A stretch of DNA of 7,222 nucleotides from Thermomicrobiales bacterium. GTDB taxonomy: Bacteria; Chloroflexota; Chloroflexia; Thermomicrobiales; UBA6265. Every line of letters starts with the position of its first letter. The first letter of the stretch is position 1. This document shows positions 1 through 5,934 of this stretch, piece by piece. Position numbers and translations under genes: made by a program. Where the stretch lies: assembly GCA_030447145.1 (NCBI GenBank), contig JAUJLY010000141.1:1-7222 (forward strand), given 5' to 3'. Under the pieces are notes generated by a model. The model did not search any database and was not told where the DNA came from. It saw nothing but the letters and a program-made list of their open reading frames with translations.

Positions 1-234
1 GATGCGGTTTGCGGCGGCCGTTGCCAGGACAGAAGTCGAGGATTGGAGGGGAAGAGATCGCGTCGGCTTCGGGAGAACCAGGGCTGACAGCTCGACGTCG
101 GGCGCGGCGATCAATGCCTCGAGAATAGGCAGGGTGAACAGGCAATTCATGCCGAACAGGACAACCCGGGTTGGACTTCGCTGGCTTATTCCCCTGTCTG
201 TGTGTGAATCCGTAGGCACGCTATGCTCCCGCAT
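1..234 (-). CDS. Formyltransferase-like protein, N-terminal fragment (runs off the left edge)
   Basis: An open minus-strand frame continues past the left edge, giving 78 codons. After about 18 poorly conserved residues it reads TRVVLFGMNCLFTLPILEAL, followed by an IAAPDVELSALVLP segment. This is a first beta strand, turn and helix like the Rossmann-type N-terminus of methionyl-tRNA formyltransferase and related formyltransferases, which transfer a formyl group from 10-formyltetrahydrofolate. The catalytic Asn-His-Asp region would lie beyond the window, so activity cannot be judged. The start is uncertain: ATG at 234 or GTG at 219 are the in-frame choices upstream of the conserved strand, and neither has a convincing Shine-Dalgarno sequence. 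An overlapping plus-strand frame over the same bases has no recognisable protein character. The gene diverges from yggX. Family assignment rests on a short N-terminal match only. Confidence 0.55.
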   Translation of the reverse strand, partial: MREHSVPTDSHTDRGISQRSPTRVVLFGMNCLFTLPILEALIAAPDVELSALVLPKPTRSLPLQSSTSVLATAAANRI

Positions 235-440
235 CCGGCTGCGATGCTATGTCGCCGATTTCCCAAGAACGAATCGATCGGCGGGTCTGAACTCCTGACA
301 CTTCCCGCGTAGGCCAGCAGCCTCCCCGGTGGTACACTCGCTAGGCCATTCTCGCCACTTTGATGCCCTTCGCGATCCAGTGGCAGAGGCTTGGGGACGG
401 GTGATATTACCCCGCAGCCTCATTATGAAGGAGACAGACA
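235..440. promoter_or_regulatory. Divergent intergenic region between the formyltransferase-like gene and yggX
   Basis: These 206 bases lie between two divergent starts and should carry both promoters. On the plus strand, TGGTACACT (330-338) could be an extended -10 element for yggX, but no good -35 box sits 17 bases upstream. A near-palindrome, GGGTGATATTACCC (399-412), lies about 30 bases before the yggX start. A 7-bp inverted repeat, CGCCGAT/ATCGGCG (253-259 and 277-283), has a 17-base loop and may be chance. No open frame here looks like a gene. The promoter role is inferred from gene layout, not from strong boxes. Confidence 0.35.
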
Positions 441-749
441 ATGATCCGAACAGTTGATTGTGCAAAACTGGGGCGAGAGCTCCCCGGCCTTGAGAAGCCG
501 CCGTTCCCCGGTGAGCTGGGCCACCGGATCTACAACAATATCTCAGCCGAAGCGTATGCCATGTGGCAGCCCCACATGACGATCATGATCAATCACTACG
601 GCCTCAACCCGGCCGATCCTGAAACCCGCAAGATGCTTCGCGGTGAAATGGAAGAATTCTTCTTTGGGGAGAATGCAAGGATGCCCGAAGGCTGGGTACC
701 AGCCGATGCGGCGCCTACCAAGGGCGGCGGTGTTCCCCAACGGAAGTAG
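441..749 (+). CDS. yggX: YggX family Fe(II)-trafficking / oxidative damage protection protein
   Basis: This 102-residue protein matches the small YggX family (about 90 residues in enterobacteria). That family is linked to iron trafficking and to protecting or repairing Fe-S clusters under oxidative stress in the cytoplasm. Family landmarks are visible in order: the N-terminal TVDCAKLGRELPGL block with the single conserved Cys (Cys7), the PFPGELGHRIYNNIS block (residues 21-35), aromatic W42, the LNPADPETRKML segment (55-66) and the EEFFFGE end of the core (71-77). A tail of about 20 residues, rich in Gly, Pro and Ala, extends past the usual end. The start is secure: AAGGAG at 428-433 lies 7 bases before the ATG. 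The gene stands alone on the plus strand and converges on the ATP-grasp gene with 28 bases between. It is uncommon outside Proteobacteria, so transfer is possible, although its base composition looks like that of its neighbours. Confidence 0.9.
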   Translation: MIRTVDCAKLGRELPGLEKPPFPGELGHRIYNNISAEAYAMWQPHMTIMINHYGLNPADPETRKMLRGEMEEFFFGENARMPEGWVPADAAPTKGGGVPQRK

Positions 750-777
750 GGGAGGGCTGCATAAGAGAAGCGGTTCC

Positions 778-2076
778 TCACGCCCTGTTCAGCGAGATCA
801 CCGGCCCTATTCGGAACTCAATACGCTCGTGCGCCTCACGCAGCGCCGCTTCGACATGTGCCGGAGTATCGGAGCGGGCAAAGATAAACCCGAGATAGCT
901 TTCTCCCTCGGGGAGCGGCACGATTGGTTGATTGAGCGGCGCCGTTATCTCTATACCGGTCACTCCCGCTACCTGACGCGCGGGCTCAAGGCCCTCCACG
1001 CCTCGGAATATCCCGCCCCGGGGAATCGGGATCATCATGACGCCTGCTGCACCGTTATTCCCCCCCAGGGAGGGCAGTGGCAGCCCCGCAGCATGCCGCA
1101 AGATCAGCTCTTCCAGGCGCATTCCGGAGCCGAATTCCAGGATGCTGGAGCAAAGCCCCCCGATCGAACGTCCAGCAAGTTCGATGATCCAGATATTTCC
1201 CCGTTCGAGGTCGATTCGCAGTTCCGCATGCACAGGACCTTCTCGTAGTCCAAGCGCGGCAGCTGCTTCTCCCGTTCGTCGAGAGATGGCGGCTTGCACG
1301 TCCAACGGTAATCGGGATGGCGTTACGTAGATCGTCTCCTCGAAGAACGGTCCGTCGAGCGGATCCGGTTTGTCGAAGAGCGCAAGCGTTCGAAGTTCTC
1401 CTGATGTAAGCAAGCCTTCGAGTGCGACCTCGAAGCCGGGAACGAATCGCTCTATCAGGATGTAGTGTTCGCTCGCCGACATTCCAGACGCTTCCAAGAT
1501 GGCACGGGTACGTCGGAAGGCGACATTGAGCTCCGCGGGTGTGTTGGCCCGGATGACCCCTCGACTTCCGGAGAGCAGCAGCGGCTTCACGACGCAGGGG
1601 TAAGTGATAGCTGCGGCAAAAGTTTCAGGGTCGACTGATGCAGGAAAGCGCTGGTAACCGGGCACAGGAACGCCATGCGCGGCCAGCCGCTCCCGCATCA
1701 CGAACTTGTCCCTAGCCGCCAGAGCAGAATCAGCGTCGTTGTGCGGGATTCCCAAGGTGGCACTCGCTCGCGCCGCGATGAGCCCGCCTCGATCATCAAT
1801 GGCGAGAATGGCACCAACCGGGCTCACGAGCCGTTCCTGGATCCTGGCGAAGCCAACGAGCCGTTCGACGGCAGCGTCAGGATCCGTAAAATCGACCCAT
1901 ATATTGCCCGGCACGTGATTGGCCAAGCCGTCCGGGAGATCGACGGCTCTCACGACATCGATTCCTATCGAACCGGCCGCCGCCGTAAACGCCCGTGCGC
2001 GGTAGGATGCCGGACTCATGAGCAGGACAACGGATGGAGTTGGCGATCTCTCACCCCGATATGCGGAATCGTTCAT
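778..2076 (-). CDS. ATP-grasp domain ligase (L-amino-acid-ligase-like)
   Basis: This 432-residue protein has the order of an ATP-grasp ligase, a family that activates a carboxylate as an acyl phosphate and joins it to an amine or similar nucleophile. A variable N-terminal domain spans about 14-115. The ATP-grasp fold then begins with ARDKFVMRERLAAHGVPVPG (121-140) and CVVKPLLLSGSRGV (161-174), which includes nucleotide-binding Lys164. It continues with ILIERFVPG (207-215), FDKPDPLDGPFFEE (234-247), VHAELRID (282-289) and the metal-binding IIELAGRSIGG (297-307, Glu299 and Arg303). The IEL.GR.IGG form and the extra C-terminal domain (about 340-425) resemble L-amino-acid ligases and relatives rather than biotin carboxylase. 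The substrate cannot be told from sequence. The frame is open upstream to 2325, but that part lies inside ctaG. ATG at 2076 is chosen because GGAGG sits 7 bases before it and the protein resemblance starts after it. It is the last gene of the DUF2243-ctaG cluster. Confidence 0.88.
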   Translation of the reverse strand: MNDSAYRGERSPTPSVVLLMSPASYRARAFTAAAGSIGIDVVRAVDLPDGLANHVPGNIWVDFTDPDAAVERLVGFARIQERLVSPVGAILAIDDRGGLIAARASATLGIPHNDADSALAARDKFVMRERLAAHGVPVPGYQRFPASVDPETFAAAITYPCVVKPLLLSGSRGVIRANTPAELNVAFRRTRAILEASGMSASEHYILIERFVPGFEVALEGLLTSGELRTLALFDKPDPLDGPFFEETIYVTPSRLPLDVQAAISRRTGEAAAALGLREGPVHAELRIDLERGNIWIIELAGRSIGGLCSSILEFGSGMRLEELILRHAAGLPLPSLGGNNGAAGVMMIPIPRGGIFRGVEGLEPARQVAGVTGIEITAPLNQPIVPLPEGESYLGFIFARSDTPAHVEAALREAHERIEFRIGPVISLNRA

Positions 2077-2126
2077 CAAGCACCCTCCGCACCACGTCCT
2101 TTGCGAATGACGAACCGCAGGTCCAT
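2076..2126 (-). CDS. Possible 16-codon mini-ORF bridging ctaG and the ATP-grasp gene
   Basis: A short frame encodes MDLRFVIRKGRGAEGA. Its ATG shares one base with the ctaG stop (TGATG) and its TGA shares one base with the ligase ATG (again TGATG), so it fills the gap between the two genes exactly. Such TGATG junctions are typical of termination-reinitiation coupling. The mini-ORF has no clear Shine-Dalgarno sequence of its own, and the ligase has a good one, which lies within this mini-ORF. It could be a coupling leader, a basic small peptide, or chance in G+C-rich DNA. No homologue is recognised. Confidence 0.25.
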   Translation of the reverse strand: MDLRFVIRKGRGAEGA

Positions 2127-2962
2127 CACGGTCGCGCCGAGGAGACCACAAGGACAGGTCTTGCCCGCCGACGTGCCCGGCTCCGACGACGGCGCCGGTA
2201 CCATGAGGCAAACAGTGCCACGGCAAGGAGGAGTTCCGCCACATCTCCGCCGTAGTACATGAGCATCGCAGCGTCGCGCACCTCTTCGGGGGAGAAAGGT
2301 GTTCCAGCGGGAAGTAGGTGGGCATACATTAGCTTGGCGAGAACTGCGTGGGCGGCTATCCCTGCGACAAGGACCGCCGTCCGGACGCGTATTCCAGGTC
2401 GTCCGGGTGCAGGGTCGGGTCCCGCAATAGCCCAGGCGTATAGAGAGCCGGAGGCCAAAAAGTGCACGCCGACCACAATGTGCAACGCTGGATGAGAGAG
2501 GCTCAGCCGGAATAGCGGGGTGAGATACAAGACGTACATCCCGCCGATATTCAGTGCGAATGCGGTGAATGGGTGCGAGAGAAGGTGTACTCCCCGGGTG
2601 CGCAGGACTCGCGCCAGGGATCGACCCGCCTGGAGCGGGAGAGTGCGAAGAAGGAGGGTAATTGGGGCGGCGAGGACCAAAAAAGGTGGTGCAAACATTC
2701 CAAGCACCAGGTGTTGCGCCATGTGGGCGCGCGGGTCGTGGTGAGCGGCGCTTGTGACCACCGGAGAGACGGCGACCGCTATCAACACGATCCCGGAAAT
2801 GAAGCTGAGACTACGCAACCTGCTCCAGAATTGTTGTCGTCGGTGCTCTTTCATCGCTGCCGCAAGATAGAGGAGCAGGGGTATAAGAAGTAGCAACATG
2901 ATGGACCAGCCGCCGGAGTGCTCTAGAAGGCTAGAGTGAACCTCCTGGATGTGTTGCTCCAT
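2126..2962 (-). CDS. ctaG: CtaG-like cytochrome c oxidase assembly membrane protein (caa3 type)
   Basis: This 278-residue integral membrane protein has about seven hydrophobic segments, at roughly 20-37, 52-71, 85-106, 132-150, 161-180, 194-215 and 231-254. It matches the caa3_CtaG family, needed in Bacillus for formation of active cytochrome caa3 oxidase and probably involved in copper delivery to the enzyme. It is unrelated to the Cox11 protein also called CtaG. Visible family traits are the AHHDPRAHMAQHLVLGMFAP stretch (73-92) with several His residues as potential metal ligands, further His at 161 and 167 in segment five, and MLMYYGGDVAELLL (233-246) in the last segment. The C-terminus is a strongly basic Arg-rich tail (256-268), probably cytoplasmic. 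The ATG lies 8 bases after the DUF2243 stop and has no strong ribosome site, so translation is probably coupled. No oxidase subunit genes are in the window. Confidence 0.88.
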   Translation of the reverse strand: MEQHIQEVHSSLLEHSGGWSIMLLLLIPLLLYLAAAMKEHRRQQFWSRLRSLSFISGIVLIAVAVSPVVTSAAHHDPRAHMAQHLVLGMFAPPFLVLAAPITLLLRTLPLQAGRSLARVLRTRGVHLLSHPFTAFALNIGGMYVLYLTPLFRLSLSHPALHIVVGVHFLASGSLYAWAIAGPDPAPGRPGIRVRTAVLVAGIAAHAVLAKLMYAHLLPAGTPFSPEEVRDAAMLMYYGGDVAELLLAVALFASWYRRRRRSRARRRARPVLVVSSARP

Positions 2963-2970
2963 GCGCTATC

Positions 2971-3453
2971 CTATTCCGCCGCGTCTCGCGAGGAGCGCGA
3001 GAGGTTTCCCGAAGGAGCTTGCCCAATCAGGATGAGGCCCAGGCCTAGCAGGACGATGCCTGCGGCATTCCAGGCCAGATCATAAGCAAGGAGCTCGACG
3101 CCATACCGGACCTGGTGTACCCGAAGGACTTTATGATCTACCAGACCGTCGAAAATCTGGAAACTTCCCGCCCCGACGAGAAACCCTCCCCATGCGAGGC
3201 GTGGCGCCGCTATATTCCTGTGCCGGAGGTCCGCCCACATGAAAAAGCCGGCAACGACTGCGACAAGTTCGGCGGCGTGCAGGAGACCATCGGAGAGCAA
3301 GGCGATATCAGACGTGGAGCGGTCATAGAAGTGGTGCCAGGCCAGCAGCTGATGGAAGACGATTTCATCCACCGCAGCCATTAGACCAATACCGATCAGG
3401 GCTGTTGCCTGCAGCAAGCGGTTTCGCTCCTGCCTCGTCTCGCTACTTCTCAC
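2971..3453 (-). CDS. DUF2243 family membrane protein
   Basis: This 160-residue protein has four probable membrane helices (about 14-36, 58-74, 84-103 and 127-143) and the pattern of DUF2243. That family has no established biochemical role and is often found beside caa3-type CtaG. Conserved polar and His-rich motifs lie at or near the membrane: DEIVFHQLLAWHH (29-41), SDGLLHA (54-60), FDGLVDHKVLRVHQVRYG (101-118) and YDLAWNAAG (124-132). So many His and Asp residues in a small membrane protein suggest metal or haem handling, which is inference. The start is GTG at 3453, because an in-frame stop lies just upstream and GGGGAAGGGG (3459-3468) precedes it by 5 bases. It is the first gene of the minus-strand cluster. 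Family assignment is fairly firm and function is unknown. Confidence 0.85.
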   Translation of the reverse strand: MRSSETRQERNRLLQATALIGIGLMAAVDEIVFHQLLAWHHFYDRSTSDIALLSDGLLHAAELVAVVAGFFMWADLRHRNIAAPRLAWGGFLVGAGSFQIFDGLVDHKVLRVHQVRYGVELLAYDLAWNAAGIVLLGLGLILIGQAPSGNLSRSSRDAAE

Positions 3454-3668
3454 CGCGGCCCCTTCCCCTCGTCACACTATGATCGGCATTGCAGGAATCA
3501 CAAGGATCGTTCCTCCAGTTTCTCGTCCCTTGGCAACTGAAGGGCATATTGGCAAGAAGTTTTCCCCGGATTGCCTCTAGCCGTGCAGTTTAAGCATATA
3601 TGAGCGGCGACAGGAAGGGCCGAAGGGCTCTTGAGTTGTCAGCCAGGAGCTCCGTCATTTCTAGTGGG
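3454..3668. promoter_or_regulatory. Intergenic region upstream of the DUF2243-ctaG-ligase cluster
   Basis: These 215 bases lie between the end of mutM and the start of the DUF2243 gene, both on the minus strand, so the cluster promoter is expected here. Read on the minus strand, TTGCCAA occurs twice with starts 19 bases apart (3549-3555 and 3530-3536), which could be a paired protein site. I find no convincing -35/-10 pair, no hairpin with a T-run to end mutM transcription, and no likely gene. Confidence 0.3.
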
Positions 3669-4535
3669 TCAGGCTGGGCTTGCGGACGATGTGTCTTGTC
3701 CCGGCAAGAGCTGGCAACGCGGGCAGAACGTCGTGCCACGGCCTCCGACCACAAGGTGTTCCAGTGCCGTGCCGCAGCGAGGGCAGGAGAGTGCTCCCCG
3801 GCCCTTGCCGTAGACGCGAAGGAAATCAGCGTTCGAGCCTGCTTCCCCATAGGGGTTTTCGAAGGAGGAAAAAGTCGTCCCCTGATTAGCGATCGCCGAC
3901 CTGAGAACATGCCTGATGGCACCAATCAGTCGTGTTGCCTCTTCGAGGGAGAGGTTTCGGGCGATTCTCTCCGGATGGATTCGGGCGCGGAAGAGTGCCT
4001 CGTCGACGTAGATATTTCCCAGTCCGGCCAGCAGGTGCTGATCCAGTAGCACAGCCTTGATCTTGCCCGATCGGCGCTCCAGTGCCCCATGCAGCCAACG
4101 GCCGGTCACCTGCCGATCGAAGGGCTCGGGGCCGAGGCGGAACGAGAGCGCCTCGACCTCCTCCGGGAGTGTGACACGCACACGTCCGAACTTGCGCTGG
4201 TCCCCGAAGCGGAGGTCCTTCCCGTTATCCAGCGCAATCCCCAGATGCTCGAAGCGAACGGGGGATGCCTGGTGATCGACAACCAGAAGCCTTCCCGTCA
4301 TGCGGAGGTGGATGACCATCCACAGATCGGCGCCGAGCAGGAAGAGCAGGTATTTCCCGCGACGCTCGACATCCATGATGGTCCGGCCGATCAGCGAAGA
4401 CACCGGATCCATGCCGTCCGGTGCCTCCAGGACGCATGTGAAAGTCGGGTTCATGGTGATGCCGGTGATGGAACGGCCGATAACGAGCGGCGCGGCAATG
4501 CGCCGAACGGTTTCCACTTCAGGTAGCTCTGGCAT
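3669..4535 (-). CDS. mutM: Formamidopyrimidine-DNA glycosylase (Fpg/MutM)
   Basis: This 288-residue bifunctional DNA glycosylase/AP lyase removes 8-oxoguanine and formamidopyrimidines in base excision repair. All landmarks are present: the N-terminus MPELPEVETV, with catalytic Pro2 and Glu3; the beta-hairpin Lys61 in RRGKYLLF; the HLRMTGRL probe loop (76-83); FGDQRKFGR (110-118), with the base-flipping Arg and Phe; the helix-two-turn-helix LLAGLGNIYVDEALF (168-182); and a C-terminal zinc finger with Cys251, Cys254, Cys271 and Cys274 ending GRGTTFCPRCQ. An in-frame ATG two codons upstream (4541) would add Met-Ser before MPELPE. The later start is preferred because Pro2 must become the free N-terminal amine and because of the ribosome site spacing. 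The gene diverges from the HIT gene. A tail of about 13 residues after the zinc finger is ordinary. Length is slightly over the usual 270 or so. Confidence 0.97.
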   Translation of the reverse strand: MPELPEVETVRRIAAPLVIGRSITGITMNPTFTCVLEAPDGMDPVSSLIGRTIMDVERRGKYLLFLLGADLWMVIHLRMTGRLLVVDHQASPVRFEHLGIALDNGKDLRFGDQRKFGRVRVTLPEEVEALSFRLGPEPFDRQVTGRWLHGALERRSGKIKAVLLDQHLLAGLGNIYVDEALFRARIHPERIARNLSLEEATRLIGAIRHVLRSAIANQGTTFSSFENPYGEAGSNADFLRVYGKGRGALSCPRCGTALEHLVVGGRGTTFCPRCQLLPGQDTSSASPA

Positions 4536-4609
4536 ACTCATTCCTGTTCAGATGCGTCACGTTTGGCCTTGCACCGCTTTTGGCTAACTGTACTTAGGAG
4601 GATGATCTC
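4536..4609. promoter_or_regulatory. Divergent spacer between mutM and the HIT gene
   Basis: Seventy-four bases separate two divergent starts, so promoters for both the mutM transcript and the HIT-yqeY-ybeY transcript probably overlap here. On the plus strand, TTGCAC followed 16 bases later by TACTTA is the nearest promoter-like pair, but the -10 match is poor. The HIT ribosome site AGGAGG is at 4596-4601. The promoter role is inferred from layout. Confidence 0.35.
4542..4545 (-). promoter_or_regulatory. Ribosome binding site that decides the mutM start
   Basis: On the minus strand, AGGA lies 6 bases before the ATG at 4535 that begins MPELPE. It directly abuts the alternative ATG at 4541, too close to serve it. 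This agrees with the need for Pro2 at the mature N-terminus. Confidence 0.6.
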
Positions 4610-4963
4610 ATGTCTGACCATCAGGAGGCGTGTATCTTTTGCCGTATTGCCGCGGGCGACATGGAGACAGCGTTTGTGGTGGAGACTGATCGTGTTGTAG
4701 CGTTCGACGACATCTCCCCGCAGGCCCCGATTCATGTGCAGGTTATCCCGAAGCGGCACGTCGACAGCGTCCACGAACTAGGATCGGGAGATACCGCGCT
4801 TTGGGCGGAGATTCTCGACGTGGCGAACAGGGTTGCGGTAAAGAAGGGAGTAGACGAGTCCGGATTTAGACTCGTCTCAAATGCGGGTCCCGACTCTGGC
4901 CAGGAGGTCCACCACCTGCATGTTCATGTCCTTGGGGGGAAGAAGCTGGGACCGATCGCCTGA
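4610..4963 (+). CDS. HIT family (HinT-like) nucleotide-binding protein
   Basis: This 117-residue cytoplasmic histidine-triad protein belongs to the HinT/PKCI-like branch, which hydrolyses purine nucleoside phosphoramidates and aminoacyl-adenylates. Seen in order: CIFCRIAAGD (8-17), with the Cys pair common in this branch; FDDISPQAPIHVQVIPKRHV (32-51); NAGPDSGQEV (91-100); and the triad HHLHVHVLGG (101-110), in which His102, His104 and His106 form the HxHxHxx motif and His104 is the expected nucleophile. Length and ending are normal for the family. The start is clear: AGGAGG lies 8 bases before the ATG. It leads a plus-strand run, with yqeY starting 31 bases after its stop. The exact cellular substrate cannot be read from sequence. 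Confidence 0.95.
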   Translation: MSDHQEACIFCRIAAGDMETAFVVETDRVVAFDDISPQAPIHVQVIPKRHVDSVHELGSGDTALWAEILDVANRVAVKKGVDESGFRLVSNAGPDSGQEVHHLHVHVLGGKKLGPIA

Positions 4964-4994
4964 GCGCGAGACACATCGCGGAGGAGGACGACGC

Positions 4995-5441
4995 GTGTCA
5001 CTGAGATCACAACTGGAAACGGATATGAAGGCCGCCATGCGGGCCAGGGATAACGAGAAGCGGGATGCGATTCGCTACGTGCTCTCCGCCGTCAAGAATG
5101 CCGAGATCGACAAGCGCGCGGAGCTGACGCCGGACGAGGAGGTGAAGCTGATCCGGTTGCAGGTCAAGCAGCGGCAAGACTCCATCGAGCAGTTCCGAAG
5201 CGGGGGTCGAGAAGATCTCGCCGCGAAGGAAGAATCCCAGGTGACGATCCTCGAGAAGTACCTGGCTCAGCAAATGTCGGATGAAGAGCTGCGCGAGTTC
5301 GTGAAGCAGGGGATCGCTGAAACCGGCGCTGAGGGCCCGAAAGACATGGGCAAGGTGATGGGCATATTGAATCCCAGGACCGGCGGTCGTGTCGATGGCA
5401 AGCGCCTTTCAAGCGTGGTGCGCGATGCCCTCGCCGGCTGA
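4995..5441 (+). CDS. yqeY: GatB/YqeY domain protein
   Basis: This 148-residue, mainly helical protein is the free-standing YqeY form of the domain also found at the C-terminus of GatB, the amidotransferase subunit that acts on mischarged tRNA. The free protein's role is unproven, and tRNA binding is the usual suggestion. Family signatures are the N-terminal helix pair with MKAAMRARDNEKRDAIRYVL (11-30) and SAVKNAEID (31-39), a charged linker, and the C-terminal GPKDMGKVMGILNPRTGGR block (114-132) followed by VDGKRLSSVVRDAL. The start is GTG at 4995, set by GGAGGAGG at 4980-4987 with 7 bases between. The frame is open further upstream, but that part overlaps the HIT gene and is not conserved. 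The gene sits in an apparent operon with the HIT gene upstream and ybeY downstream. Confidence 0.93.
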   Translation: MSLRSQLETDMKAAMRARDNEKRDAIRYVLSAVKNAEIDKRAELTPDEEVKLIRLQVKQRQDSIEQFRSGGREDLAAKEESQVTILEKYLAQQMSDEELREFVKQGIAETGAEGPKDMGKVMGILNPRTGGRVDGKRLSSVVRDALAG

Positions 5442-5934
5442 GCTTGAGGTCGACATCACCATTCAGGCGGATGTCGAGCTTCCGGCGGTGGTAACAGAGG
5501 AGGCGGTAGCGTCGTTCGCGCGCCAGGTGCTGATTGCGGAGGGTGAGAGCGGCTCGTGGCAGTTCGGCATACGGTTCGTGGATGATGAGACCATAAGCCG
5601 AGCGCACGCCAATTTTATGGGGATCGATCTACCGACCGACATCATGACCTTCCCGTATGAGGATGACGGTTTCGATCTCGTTCCGGAGGGAGGAGAAATC
5701 CTGCCACTCGCGGGCGGCGATCTGGTCATCTCGCTCGACAGGGCCGCGGATCATGCCCGAGAGGTGGGATGGGAGACCAGCCGCGAGCTCTTCTTTCTCA
5801 TCTGCCACGGCCTGTTGCACATCCTCGGCTGGGATGACGAGGCGGACGAAGACCGGTCGCGAATGCTGGACCGCCAATCGTCGCTGCTGGGCGAGTGGCT
5901 GGACAGCAGGGAAAGGGGCGCTGCTACTCCTTGA
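5425..5934 (+). CDS. ybeY: Endoribonuclease YbeY (rRNA maturation factor)
   Basis: This 169-residue protein is the metal-dependent endoribonuclease YbeY, which takes part in 16S rRNA 3' end maturation and ribosome quality control. Recognisable parts are FVDDETISRAHANFMGID (51-68), the PTDIMTFPY strand (70-78; usually TDVLSFP), GGDLVISLD (97-105) and the metal site HGLLHILGWDDEADED (128-143). His128 and His132 are present, but the third ligand, usually His in HGxLHLxGYDH, is Asp138. Asp can still bind zinc, so activity is likely but unproven. The start is chosen at ATG 5425, which overlaps the yqeY end by 17 bases; in-frame GTG 5389 and ATG 5395 are alternatives, and no site has a strong Shine-Dalgarno sequence. 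The overlap suggests coupled translation. Its 3' end overlaps the convergent cinA by 11 bases. Confidence 0.93.
   Translation: MPSPAELEVDITIQADVELPAVVTEEAVASFARQVLIAEGESGSWQFGIRFVDDETISRAHANFMGIDLPTDIMTFPYEDDGFDLVPEGGEILPLAGGDLVISLDRAADHAREVGWETSRELFFLICHGLLHILGWDDEADEDRSRMLDRQSSLLGEWLDSRERGAATP

Noticed and set aside
253..283. CGCCGAT/ATCGGCG inverted repeat before the formyltransferase-like gene
   Set aside because: A 7-bp stem with a 17-base loop and no T-run does not make a terminator or a recognisable riboswitch; noted only in the intergenic entry.
2..298. Plus-strand open frame at the left edge
   Set aside because: The predicted product has no recognisable family character, whereas the opposite strand shows a formyltransferase-like N-terminus over the same bases.
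310..348. TAGGCCA direct repeat (310-316 and 342-348)
   Set aside because: Seven bases repeated once in an intergenic region, without symmetry or a link to promoter boxes, is weak evidence.
643..1248. Plus-strand open frame of about 200 codons
   Set aside because: It overlaps the end of yggX and the C-terminal part of the ATP-grasp gene; its protein has no family features and is explained as a shadow frame in G+C-rich DNA.
2077..2325. N-terminal extension of the ATP-grasp frame up to 2325
   Set aside because: It lies inside ctaG in another frame, its composition does not resemble ligase proteins, and the ATG at 2076 has a good ribosome site and fits the start of recognisable ligase sequence.
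3551..3575. GGCAA/TTGCC inverted repeat as a terminator or operator
   Set aside because: The stem is only 5 bp with a 15-base loop and no T-run; it is not distinguishable from chance.
3595..3602. CATATATG perfect 8-bp palindrome
   Set aside because: Too short to be meaningful alone and not placed at a recognisable promoter.
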